A stretch of DNA of 7,022 nucleotides, from assembly GCA_021205585.1 (NCBI GenBank), contig JAJPXI010000093.1:1-7022 (forward strand), written 5' to 3'. The position numbers and the translations under genes were made by a program. The notes beneath the pieces are model-generated. The model was not told the DNA's origin and ran no database searches. It worked only from the letters and a program-made list of their open reading frames with translations. Below are positions 1 to 6,645 of the stretch, piece after piece; position 1 is the stretch's first letter, and every line of letters starts with the position of its first letter. The DNA comes from Oscillospiraceae bacterium. GTDB taxonomy: Bacteria; Bacillota; Clostridia; Oscillospirales; Oscillospiraceae.

Positions 1-171
1 CTGCTGATCCGCCCCGCCGGAGTGCGGGATTTGTCCCCCCAGGCCCAGGCCCTGTTCCGCCTGGAGGCCCAGGCCAGCGACTGCCGGGGCCTGTGCCTGC
101 CCCAGCCGCCCCCCTGCGGCCAGGAATGGCGGCGCGGGCCGGTGGTTCTGGAGGAAATCGGTTTTTTATGA
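1..171 (+). CDS. 3' end of an unidentified protein-coding gene
   Basis: Frame 1 is open from the window edge to a TGA at 169-171, giving the last 56 residues of a protein. The codons are GC-rich like the genes downstream. The fragment begins LLIRPAGVRDLSPQAQALF and ends VVLEEIGFL. I do not recognise a domain in it, and no catalytic motif or membrane segment is visible. It lies about 160 bp upstream of prfB and is separated from it by a good promoter, so it probably belongs to a different transcription unit. The same-strand orientation, base composition and undisturbed frame support a real gene, but the start and the function lie outside what can be seen. Confidence 0.55.
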   Translation: MLIRPAGVRDLSPQAQALFRLEAQASDCRGLCLPQPPPCGQEWRRGPVVLEEIGFL

Positions 172-198
172 AGAATTGGTGTTATTAATGGGTATTTG

Positions 199-229
199 CC
201 GCCTGCGTCCGGCTCGCGCGTCCAGGCGG
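199..229 (+). other. Stem-loop between the upstream gene and prfB
   Basis: CCGCCTG at 199-205 is the reverse complement of CAGGCGG at 223-229, giving a 7-bp GC-rich stem with a 17-nt loop. It lies 28 bp after the stop of the upstream gene. It could contribute to transcript ending, but no T-run follows it, so it is not a convincing intrinsic terminator. Confidence 0.3.
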
Positions 230-265
230 GGTGTTCCAACTGCTTGCAATCATACAGAAATTCCC

Positions 266-294
266 TTTACATCTGAGGCGCTTTCCGATATAAT
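266..294 (+). promoter_or_regulatory. Sigma-A-type promoter for the prfB cluster
   Basis: TTTACA at 266-271 and a perfect TATAAT at 289-294 are separated by 17 bp, the optimal housekeeping spacing. Transcription would start near 301, giving a leader of only about 30-35 nt before prfB. This is the best + strand promoter upstream of the four-gene cluster, and no other obvious promoter was seen in the short gaps inside it. Confidence 0.8.
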
Positions 295-327
295 AACAGT
301 GTAATCAATCTGTGAAAAGGAACGAGG

Positions 328-348
328 ATGCGCAATGCTGCAATTTGA
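328..348 (+). other. Six-codon AUG...UGA mini reading frame overlapping the prfB start
   Basis: An ATG at 328-330 opens a frame of six codons (M R N A A I) that ends at TGA 346-348, followed by C. It has its own candidate Shine-Dalgarno, AAAGGA at 316-321, with 6-nt spacing. The prfB start at 335 is in the +1 frame relative to it and uses GAGG at 324-327. A +1 slip at ATT-TGA-C would lead into the prfB frame at GAC (347-349). This resembles the classical CTT-TGA-C prfB shift site with one base changed. It may be coincidence. Confidence 0.25.
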
Positions 349-1456
349 CGAATATAAGGTGAAACTGGCCAATCTGCGCCCGGCGCTGGAGGAACTGAAC
401 CAGGCGCTGAATCTGGAGGCCGCCCGGCGGGAGATCGATATGCTCCAGGCGGAGAGCGCCGCCGACGGGTTTTGGGATGATTTAGACAAGGCCCAGCAGG
501 TGCAGCAGCGGCTCAAGCGCTTGCAGGACAAGGTGGAGGCCCAGGAGAAGCGGCGCGGGCACTGGGACGATTTGATGGCCCTGTGCGAGCTGGGCAACGA
601 GCTGGAGGACGAATCTTTGGTGCCGGAGCTGGAGGAGGGCTTCGCCGCCCTGGAGGGCGACATGGAGCGGGCCCGGCTGGAAACCCTGCTGAGGGGGGAG
701 TACGACAGCTCCAACGTCATCCTGACCATCCACCCCGGGGCGGGGGGCACCGAGGCCCAGGACTGGGCGCAGATGCTCTATCGGATGTACACCCGCTGGA
801 GCGAGCGCCACGGCTTTACCTACACCGTGATGGACTACCAGGACGGGGACGAGGCGGGCATCAAGTCGGCCACCATTATGATTGAGGGGGAAAACGTCTA
901 CGGCTACCTGAAGGGGGAGCACGGGGTACACCGCCTGGTGCGCGTGTCCCCCTTTGACGCCAACGCCCGCCGCCAGACCTCCTTCGCCTCGGTGGAGATC
1001 ATGCCGGATTTGCCGGAGGACGCGGAGGTGGAGATCCGCCAGGAGGACATCGAAATGCAGGTCTACCGGGCCTCCGGCGCGGGGGGGCAGCACATCAACA
1101 AGACCTCCTCCGCCGTGCGCCTGATTCACCGGCCCACCGGCATCGTAGTGGCCTCCCAGCAGGAGCGCTCTCAATTCCAAAATAAGGATAACTGTATGCG
1201 GATGCTCCGGGCCAAGCTGGTGGAACTGCAAATGCAGGAGAAGGCGGAGAAGATTTCCGATTTGAAGGGCGTGCAGCTGAAAATCGAGTGGGGCAGCCAG
1301 ATTCGCTCCTATGTCTTTATGCCCTACCAGCTGGTGAAGGACACCCGCACCGCCTTTGAGACCAGCAACGTCAACGCCGTTATGGACGGAGACCTGGACG
1401 GATTTATCAACGCCTACCTGACCGCCGACGCCACCGGCGTCTGGGCCGGGAAATAA
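335..1456 (+). CDS. prfB: Peptide chain release factor 2 (RF2)
   Basis: This class I release factor recognises UGA and UAA stop codons on the ribosome and triggers hydrolysis of peptidyl-tRNA. The 373-residue protein has the usual family length. The N-terminal helical domain spans about residues 1-115. The RF2 codon-recognition tripeptide SPF is at 205-207 within VHRLVRVSPFDA, and the catalytic GGQ is at 250-252 within YRASGAGGQHINKTSS. The conserved WGSQIRSYVF block is at 319-328. The start at 335 has GAGG 7 nt upstream and gives an N-terminus matching E. coli and Bacillus RF2 after their shifted reading. Where those genes carry an in-frame UGA near codon 25, this one reads QALNLEAA without interruption, so the known autoregulatory frameshift is absent at that position. 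The gene heads a cluster with ymdB 13 bp downstream. Identification is certain. Confidence 0.97.
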   Translation: MLQFDEYKVKLANLRPALEELNQALNLEAARREIDMLQAESAADGFWDDLDKAQQVQQRLKRLQDKVEAQEKRRGHWDDLMALCELGNELEDESLVPELEEGFAALEGDMERARLETLLRGEYDSSNVILTIHPGAGGTEAQDWAQMLYRMYTRWSERHGFTYTVMDYQDGDEAGIKSATIMIEGENVYGYLKGEHGVHRLVRVSPFDANARRQTSFASVEIMPDLPEDAEVEIRQEDIEMQVYRASGAGGQHINKTSSAVRLIHRPTGIVVASQQERSQFQNKDNCMRMLRAKLVELQMQEKAEKISDLKGVQLKIEWGSQIRSYVFMPYQLVKDTRTAFETSNVNAVMDGDLDGFINAYLTADATGVWAGK

Positions 1457-1469
1457 GGGGGAACGGGCT

Positions 1470-2255
1470 ATGGAACTGCGGCTGCTGGCCGTGGGCGACG
1501 TGGTGGGGGAGCCGGGGCTGGACTTTCTCTCCCACCGCCTGAAAGCACTCAAGGAGCGCAATGGCGTCCACTTCACCGTGGTCAACGGGGAGAACGCCGC
1601 CGGGCTGGGCCTGACCCCCGCCCAGGCCGACCGCATTTTTTTAGCGGGGGCCGACGTGGTCACCTTGGGCAACCACACCTGGAACCGAATGCAGATCATC
1701 CCGGCTCTGAAGGACAACCCCTATCTGCTGCGCCCGGCCAATTTTGCGAAGGCCCCCGGGCGGGGCCTGGGGGTGTTCGACGGCCCCCAGGGGCTGCGCA
1801 TCGCTGTGATGAATCTGATTGGCCGGTGCGAACTGGACTTTAACGCCGACAACCCCTTCACCACAGCCGACCGGCTGCTCCAGGGGCTGGAGGCCGATTT
1901 GACCGTGGTGGACTTCCACGCCGAGGCCACCAGCGAAAAGGGCTGCATGGCCTGGCACCTGGACGGACGGGCCCAAGCTTTGTGGGGCACCCACACCCAC
2001 GTCCCCACCGCCGACTGCCGGGTGTTCCCCCAGGGCCTGGGCTTTGTGACCGATTTGGGCTTCACCGGGGCCTCCCAGTCGGTTTTGGGGATGAAGCCCC
2101 AGCAGGCGCTAAACCGCTTCCTGGGCGCGCCCCCCGCCCGCTTTGAGGCGGCGGAGGGGCCCCGGCTGCTGAACGCCGTGCTGTTTTCCATCGACACAGG
2201 GACGAAGCGCTGCCTGTCCGTGCGCCGGGTAGACGAATTTGAGGAAATCGGGTAA
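1470..2255 (+). CDS. ymdB: YmdB-family metallophosphoesterase (2',3'-cAMP phosphodiesterase family)
   Basis: The 261-residue protein carries the full motif set of the YmdB family (TIGR00282). These are GDVVG with Asp10, NGENAAG with Glu41 and Asn42, GNHTW with Asn68 and His69, DFHAEATSEK with His150, and GTHTHV with His175 and His177. The residues are those expected to bind two metal ions, with His69 the likely catalytic acid. In Bacillus the homologue hydrolyses 2',3'-cyclic nucleotide monophosphates and affects biofilm and motility gene expression. The family's usual TDxGMTG segment reads TDLGFTGASQSVLGM here, a mild divergence. Length is close to the roughly 264 residues of Bacillus YmdB. 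No signal peptide or membrane segment is seen, so it should be cytoplasmic. AAGGGGG at the end of prfB provides the ribosome binding site 13 bp downstream of its stop, which suggests co-transcription with prfB. Substrate in this organism is inferred. Confidence 0.92.
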   Translation: MELRLLAVGDVVGEPGLDFLSHRLKALKERNGVHFTVVNGENAAGLGLTPAQADRIFLAGADVVTLGNHTWNRMQIIPALKDNPYLLRPANFAKAPGRGLGVFDGPQGLRIAVMNLIGRCELDFNADNPFTTADRLLQGLEADLTVVDFHAEATSEKGCMAWHLDGRAQALWGTHTHVPTADCRVFPQGLGFVTDLGFTGASQSVLGMKPQQALNRFLGAPPARFEAAEGPRLLNAVLFSIDTGTKRCLSVRRVDEFEEIG

Positions 2256-2267
2256 GGAGAACCATCT

Positions 2268-3362
2268 ATGCGCATCATTCACGCGGCGGACTTCCATCTG
2301 GACGCCCCCTTTGACGGCCTCACCCCCCAGCAGGCCGTCCAGCGCCGCGCCGAGCAGCGGCAGCTGCTGGAGCGGCTGGCCGCCCTGGCCGGGGCATTTC
2401 AGGCCCAGGCCGTTTTGCTGGCGGGGGATCTGCTGGACGGGGAGCGGGTCTACGCCGAGACGGTGGAGGCCCTGACCGACACCCTGGGGCGCATCAAAAT
2501 CCCTGTATTCATCGCCCCTGGCAACCACGACCCCTTTACATCCACATCCCCTTACGCCCGCATCCCCTGGCCGGATAATGTGACTGTTTTTTCTTCCAAT
2601 GCCATCCAGGCCGTGGAGCTGCCCGGCTGCGGCGCCGTGGTCTACGGCGCCGCCTTTACCGCCCCCCACCAGGAGGAGAGCCTGCTGCGGGGCTTTTCCG
2701 CCCCTGACGACGGCCGCCTGCGCCTGATGGTGCTCCACGGCCAGGTGGGCGGCGTGCCGGAGGGGGGGTACAACCCCATCGCCGAGGAGGAAATCGCCGC
2801 CTCCGGCCTGGACTACCTGGCCCTGGGCCATATCCACCGGTACTCCGGCCTGTGCCGCGCCGGACAGATCCCCTGGGCCTACTGCGGCTGTCCGGAGGGG
2901 CGGGGCTTCGACGAACTCGGCCCCAAGGGGGCGCTGTGCGTCCAGGTGGAGCAGGGCGGCACGCCCCAGGTGGAGTTCGTCCCCCTGTGCGCCCGGCAGT
3001 ACCGTATCCTCCGCCTGCCGGTGACGCCCCAGGACGACGCGGACGGCGTCGCCGCCCGCATCCATGCCCAGGCCGCCCCGGCGGATCTGGTTCGGGTGGT
3101 GCTGACGGGGGAATGGGGTGACAAGCCGATCAACTTGACGCAGATTGAAAATCAATGCCGTCAGGACTTTTACAGCCTGTCCCTCCGGGATGAGACAACA
3201 CTCAGCCGGGGCCTGTGGGAGCGGCTGGAGGAGGACAGCCTGACCGGCCTGTTCCTGCGGCGGCTCCAGGCCCGGCAGGATGCCGGGGACGGGGAGCTTG
3301 TCCAGATGGCCGCCCGGTTCGGCCTGGCCGCGCTGGAGAACAGGGAGGACTGGGCGGTATGA
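2268..3362 (+). CDS. SbcD/Mre11/YhaO-type DNA repair nuclease subunit
   Basis: This 364-residue metallophosphoesterase of the SbcD/Mre11 type probably acts as a manganese-dependent DNA nuclease with the ATPase encoded next to it. The phosphoesterase motifs appear in order: Asp8 and His10 in HAADFHLDAPF, Asp54 in LLAGDLLDG, Asn86, His87 and Asp88 in APGNHDPF, His157 in VLHGQ, and His188 and His190 in LALGHIHRY. All metal ligands are intact. The catalytic domain occupies about residues 1-240, and the remaining part to 364 would be the capping domain. The HAADFHLDAPF start and the overall length resemble Bacillus YhaO (about 400 residues) more than E. coli SbcD. AAGGAG at 2254-2259 precedes the ATG by 8 nt, and the gene starts 12 bp after ymdB. 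Its TGA overlaps the ATG of the next gene (ATGA), typical of translationally coupled partner subunits. The nuclease polarity cannot be read from sequence. Confidence 0.9.
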   Translation: MRIIHAADFHLDAPFDGLTPQQAVQRRAEQRQLLERLAALAGAFQAQAVLLAGDLLDGERVYAETVEALTDTLGRIKIPVFIAPGNHDPFTSTSPYARIPWPDNVTVFSSNAIQAVELPGCGAVVYGAAFTAPHQEESLLRGFSAPDDGRLRLMVLHGQVGGVPEGGYNPIAEEEIAASGLDYLALGHIHRYSGLCRAGQIPWAYCGCPEGRGFDELGPKGALCVQVEQGGTPQVEFVPLCARQYRILRLPVTPQDDADGVAARIHAQAAPADLVRVVLTGEWGDKPINLTQIENQCRQDFYSLSLRDETTLSRGLWERLEEDSLTGLFLRRLQARQDAGDGELVQMAARFGLAALENREDWAV

Positions 3363-5560
3363 AACTCAACCGGATGCGGGCCTGCTTCGGCGCGCTGCAA
3401 AATCAGACGCTGGAGCTGGAGGACGGTCTGAACATCATCGAGGCCCCCAACGAGGGGGGGAAATCCACCTGGGCGGCCTTCCTCCGGGCCATGCTCTACG
3501 GCATTGACACCAGAGAGCGGGACAAGAAGGGCGTCATCGCCGAAAAAAACCGCTTTCAGCCCTGGGACGGCAGCCCCATGGAGGGCTATGTGGACCTCAC
3601 CTGGCAGGACAGGGACGTCACCCTGCGCCGCTCCGGGCGCGCCGGCGCGCCCTTCAGCCGCTTTCAGGCGGTGTACACCGGCACAGAGGAGCCGGTTCCC
3701 GGCCTGACGGGAGAGACGGCGGGGCAGCTGCTGACCGGCGTGGGCCGGGCGGCCTTTGAGCGCTCCGCCTTCATCGGTCAGGACGCCATGACGGTCACGG
3801 ACAGCGACGAGCTGGAGCGGCGCGTCAGCGCCCTGGTCTCCACGGGAGAGGAGGAGGTCTCCTATTCCGAAACCGAGCGCCGCCTGCGGGAGTGGAAAAA
3901 CCGCCGCCAGTCCAACCAGCGCAACGGCCTAATCCCCCAGCTGGAGCGGGAACGGGCCGCCTGCCAGAGCGCCCTTGACCAGCTGGAGCAGAACCGCCGC
4001 CGCCGGGAGGATCTGCTGCTCCGGGCCGATGATCTGGAGCGGGAGTGCGCCGAACTGGAAGAGCGGGCCAGGGCCGGCCGGGCCCAGGCCGTCCGGCAGC
4101 AGCGCCAGCGCCTGGAAGCGGCCCGGACGGAGCTGGAGCAGGCCCAGGCCGCATTGGAAGCCGTCCGCCGGGAGCGCCGCCGCCGGGGGCCGGCCCCGTC
4201 CCAGGAGGAGCTGCGGGAGCTTCAGGGGGATCTTTCCTATTTTAATACCTTAGAGGCCAATATCAAACAGGCCCGCCGGGAGCAGGAGCAGAACCCCGCC
4301 CCGGTGGAACTGATCGACCACCCGGTTTTCACCGGCATGGAGCCCGCCGCCGCCAGAGCCGCCGCCCGGAACCACGCGGAGCAGGCGGCGGTTAAAGCCG
4401 CCCGGCTTCTGCCGTTCGTGATTGCGCTCGGCTGCGCGGCCTTGCTTTTGATTCTCCTGGCTGTTTTGGGGCCTGTGCCAACGGCGCCCGGGCTGTGCGC
4501 CGCTTTGTTTTGCGCCGCCGGATGCGCTTTCCTGGCCGTTTTGCAGATGCGGCAGGAAAATGCGCAAAAGCGGGCCGGGGAAATCCTGGCCCGGTACGGG
4601 GCGGCCTCCGGGGCGGAAATCCTCCAACAGGCCGAGGAATACGCCGCCCGCTGGGAGGCCGCCGACCAGGCCCGCACCGAGGCCGCCGTCCGGGCGGTAA
4701 CGCTGGAGCGGCTGCTGGCCGAGGGAGAAGATTTGAAGCGGCGGCTGCTGGCCGCCGTGGGCCGGTTTGCCCCGGAGGTGCGGGATCTGTACGGCGTTTC
4801 CGCCGCCGTCTCCCTGGCCCTCAAGCTGGAACAGGACGAACAGGGCGCGCGGGGAAAGCTGGACAGCGCGGAAAAGGTATGGCGGGCCCTCTCCGCCCAG
4901 GGTGTCCCGGAGGGAGAGGAACTTTCCGCCGGTTCCGGGGCGCTGGAGGGACAGCTTAATCAGAAAAAAGAGGAGCTGGGACGGTGCCGGGAGGAGCTGG
5001 CCCGGCTCCAGGGGGAGATGGACGCCCTGGGGGATCCCGCCGCCCTGGAGGCCCAGGCCCGCGCCCTTGAGGAGCAGCTGGCCCGCCGCCGCCGGGAGTA
5101 CGACGCCCTGACCCTGGCCCTGGAGGATCTGGAACAGGCCAACGCCCAGCTGCGCCAGCGCCTGTCCCCCGTTTTGAACGCCCGGGCCGGGGAACTGTTC
5201 GGGCGGCTGACCGGCGGGGCCTACAGCCAGGTGTCCCTGAACCGGCAGTTTGAGGCCTGGACCGCCCGGCCGGAGGACGTGACGGCCCGGCGGCTGCTGG
5301 AGCTGTCCAGGGGGACGGCGGATCAGCTGTACCTGGCCGTGCGCCTGGCCCTGTGCGAGCTGGTGCTGCCGGAGGACGACCCGCCGCCGCTGATTTTGGA
5401 CGACGCGCTGGTGCGCTTCGACGACGGACGGCTGGAGCTGGCCCTGGAGCTTTTCGCGCAGCTGTCCCGCCGGAGACAGATCCTGCTGTTTACCTGCCAG
5501 AGCCGGGAGCGCCTGGCCCTGGCAGGCCATCCGGGGGTACATTCCCTCCGTCTGCCGTGA
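3359..5560 (+). CDS. SbcC/Rad50/YhaN-type ATPase with a membrane hairpin in its coiled coil
   Basis: The 733-residue protein has a split ABC-type ATPase head. The N-terminal half has Walker A APNEGGKST at 29-37 and a probable Q-loop Gln141 in AFIGQDAM. The C-terminal half has signature LSRGT at 649-653 and Walker B PLILDD ending at Asp681-Asp682, followed by FTCQ at 711-714. Charged coiled-coil segments run from about 192 to 312 and from about 400 to 615. Between them, two hydrophobic stretches (about 350-371 and 379-396) form a likely transmembrane hairpin where SbcC and Rad50 have the zinc hook. No CxxC hook is seen. The start at 3359 overlaps the nuclease stop, has GGGAGG at 3343-3348, and begins MKLNRMRACFGALQ as YhaN-like proteins do; an upstream in-frame ATG at 3215 lies inside the previous gene and is rejected. 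It is shorter than Bacillus YhaN (about 960 residues). It should power and gate the neighbouring nuclease, possibly at the membrane. Confidence 0.88.
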   Translation: MKLNRMRACFGALQNQTLELEDGLNIIEAPNEGGKSTWAAFLRAMLYGIDTRERDKKGVIAEKNRFQPWDGSPMEGYVDLTWQDRDVTLRRSGRAGAPFSRFQAVYTGTEEPVPGLTGETAGQLLTGVGRAAFERSAFIGQDAMTVTDSDELERRVSALVSTGEEEVSYSETERRLREWKNRRQSNQRNGLIPQLERERAACQSALDQLEQNRRRREDLLLRADDLERECAELEERARAGRAQAVRQQRQRLEAARTELEQAQAALEAVRRERRRRGPAPSQEELRELQGDLSYFNTLEANIKQARREQEQNPAPVELIDHPVFTGMEPAAARAAARNHAEQAAVKAARLLPFVIALGCAALLLILLAVLGPVPTAPGLCAALFCAAGCAFLAVLQMRQENAQKRAGEILARYGAASGAEILQQAEEYAARWEAADQARTEAAVRAVTLERLLAEGEDLKRRLLAAVGRFAPEVRDLYGVSAAVSLALKLEQDEQGARGKLDSAEKVWRALSAQGVPEGEELSAGSGALEGQLNQKKEELGRCREELARLQGEMDALGDPAALEAQARALEEQLARRRREYDALTLALEDLEQANAQLRQRLSPVLNARAGELFGRLTGGAYSQVSLNRQFEAWTARPEDVTARRLLELSRGTADQLYLAVRLALCELVLPEDDPPPLILDDALVRFDDGRLELALELFAQLSRRRQILLFTCQSRERLALAGHPGVHSLRLP

Positions 5561-5572
5561 GGGCGGGGTGTA

Positions 5573-5703
5573 ATACTTCTTTCAGATTAAAATGAGACAT
5601 GGGAACCTCTGATCACTATGACAAGAGCAGATGGCAAAAAATTTTGTCAGATGCCGCAGACATAGTTTTTAGAGGTTCCCACATTTTAATCTGAAAGAAG
5701 TAT
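5573..5703. repeat. Interrupted long palindrome between convergent genes
   Basis: A 22-nt arm at 5573-5594 (begins ATACTTCTTTCAG) is the exact reverse complement of 5682-5703 (ends CTGAAAGAAGTAT). The arms are AT-rich in a GC-rich region and sit 12 bp after the ATPase stop and 24 bp beyond the acyltransferase stop on the other strand. The sequence between the arms contains an 80-bp inserted element. Without that element and one copy of ACAT, the arms would close into a 22-bp perfect stem with loop AGA. Such a hairpin could end or stabilise the two converging transcripts, though it has no T-run on either side. A TA dinucleotide near each outer end leaves open that the palindrome itself is a tiny mobile element. 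Confidence 0.85.
5601..5680. mobile_element. 80-bp MITE-like insertion with ACAT target duplication
   Basis: The element begins GGGAACCTCT (5601-5610) and ends AGAGGTTCCC (5671-5680), a perfect 10-bp terminal inverted repeat. It is flanked directly by ACAT at 5597-5600 and ACAT at 5681-5684, a 4-bp direct repeat as left by transposase-mediated insertion. Inside, CTATG at 5616-5620 pairs with CATAG at 5661-5665, and the centre is GGCAAAAAATTTTGTC. It encodes nothing. Its first 46 bases match 6881-6926 at 34 positions without gaps, so it belongs to a family with a second member in the window. The transposase family that moves it cannot be named from this sequence. Confidence 0.75.
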
Positions 5704-5727
5704 GAAGGACAGGGATTGACGGCTGCC

Positions 5728-6450
5728 CTACGCAAAATTTTCTGCGTTCCGGGTGATCGCGTCCTCAATCCGCCGCTTTACCGCCGCCGCCAGCTCCGTT
5801 GTGTTCAGCTTTTGGTACTCCCCATAGAGAATCGGTTCTAAAATATGTACCTGCACGGTGACTGCCGACGTCCCGCCCCGGTCGAACGGCTTCCAGGAGT
5901 CGACCAGCGCCACGGGGACGACGGGGCATTTGGCCCTGACCGCCGCTTTGAAGCTGCCGCCCTTAAACTCCAGGAGCCGGTTTCCGTCCCTGCTGCGCGT
6001 CCCCTCCGGGAAGATCAGGCAGTTTTCCTTCCGCCTGACCCGCTCCGCCGCCTCCCGGAGCGCAAGGAGGGACTGCCGGGGGTTGTCCCTGTCCATGGGG
6101 ATGGCATCCATGCAGATGAAAATCTGCTTTGCGAACGGGACGGACATCAGCTCCCGCTTCAAAATCGGGGAAAACGGTGCGCCGCAGGCCTCCGTAATCG
6201 CCACGCAGTCAAACATCCCCTGGTGGTTCGGATAAAAAATATAGCCGTTTTCTTTCGGGAGATTTTCCCTGCCGTACACCTGAATCTCCACGTTCCCGGT
6301 TCTGTGAATCCGTTCCGCCAGGCACTGAATCAACGCGTGCTTCTGCTCCTTTGAATACCGCTCCGGCCGGGCGGCGTAGCGGTAGAGCTTCACCGTCAGC
6401 GCCGGGAGCGCGGCGATGTTCTTCAGCAAAATCATCAAAATCCGAATCAT
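5728..6450 (-). CDS. PlsC-type 1-acylglycerol-3-phosphate acyltransferase family protein
   Basis: This 240-residue protein belongs to the lysophosphatidic acid acyltransferase family, which transfers an acyl chain to lysophosphatidate in phospholipid synthesis at the inner face of the membrane. Motif I NHQGMFD has His76 and Asp81 (the HX4D catalytic pair). Motif III is FPEGTRSR at 147-154 with Glu149, and CPVVPVAL at 175-182 is the proline-containing motif IV. A hydrophobic N-terminal segment at about residues 1-20 probably attaches it to the membrane. The length is normal for PlsC proteins. The ATG at 6448-6450 overlaps the TGA of the upstream 55-codon remnant (ATGA), and no strong ribosome binding site lies just before it, so translation is probably coupled to the remnant. 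It converges on the ATPase gene across the palindrome. The family is clear; the exact acyl acceptor is inferred. Other PlsC-like enzymes act on ornithine lipids, for example. Confidence 0.9.
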   Translation of the reverse strand: MIRILMILLKNIAALPALTVKLYRYAARPERYSKEQKHALIQCLAERIHRTGNVEIQVYGRENLPKENGYIFYPNHQGMFDCVAITEACGAPFSPILKRELMSVPFAKQIFICMDAIPMDRDNPRQSLLALREAAERVRRKENCLIFPEGTRSRDGNRLLEFKGGSFKAAVRAKCPVVPVALVDSWKPFDRGGTSAVTVQVHILEPILYGEYQKLNTTELAAAVKRRIEDAITRNAENFA

Positions 6451-6614
6451 TGCGCGTTACCCGGCCGCACCGCGTTGAAGGGGGGCAGGCACCCGGAAGA
6501 AAACTTTTCTGCCCTCTCCGGCGTGTACACGCAGCAGTACCGGGCGGTCTGGCTGCTTTTCCGGGAGGGGGCCCGGACGCTCCGCCGGCTCTCCAGCACG
6601 TCCTGCAGCTGCAT
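6447..6614 (-). pseudogene. Remnant of a nitroreductase-family gene, internally deleted and truncated
   Basis: The 55-codon frame begins MQLQDVLESRRSVR, the typical N-terminus of FMN-dependent nitroreductases. It passes directly into APSRKSSQTARYCCV, which matches the APSxxNSQxxRY flavin-binding segment that normally lies some 25 residues further on. It continues as VYTPERAEKFSSGCLPPFN, like the helix after it, then ends at residue 55 where the intact family runs to about 170-200 residues. An internal deletion of about 25 codons after Arg14 plus loss of the C-terminal two thirds is the simplest reading. The start has AGGAAAGGG upstream and a good promoter, so it is probably still expressed. 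Its TGA overlaps the acyltransferase ATG, and it may serve only as a translated leader. Recognition rests on remembered family motifs, not on a search. The alternative is a genuine short protein. Confidence 0.6.
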
Positions 6615-6645
6615 AAAATCACCCTTTCCTCTTTTCTTACGCCCT

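Noticed and set aside
188..304. 38-codon ORF in the prfB upstream region
   Set aside because: It has no good ribosome binding site, runs through the promoter boxes, and its Arg-rich product resembles no known protein.
482..1717. 411-codon open frame on the - strand opposite prfB
   Set aside because: It is a shadow of GC-rich codons in prfB and ymdB; the protein is low in complexity, matches no family, and the + strand genes are certain.
2109..3155. 348-codon open frame on the - strand opposite ymdB and the nuclease gene
   Set aside because: Overlaps two well-supported genes over its whole length and has no recognisable motif.
3215..3358. Extra 48 N-terminal residues for the ATPase from an ATG at 3215
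   Set aside because: This stretch lies in another frame of the nuclease gene and is not like the ATPase family; the ATGA overlap start gives a normal N-terminus.
4250..5542. 430-codon open frame on the - strand opposite the ATPase gene
   Set aside because: Rich in Gln, Gly, Leu and Pro as expected for the complement of Glu- and Arg-rich coiled-coil codons; no domain and no ribosome binding site seen.
5573..5703. The interrupted palindrome as a plain intrinsic terminator
   Set aside because: No T-run follows the outer arm on either strand, and the centre is better explained by the inserted element.
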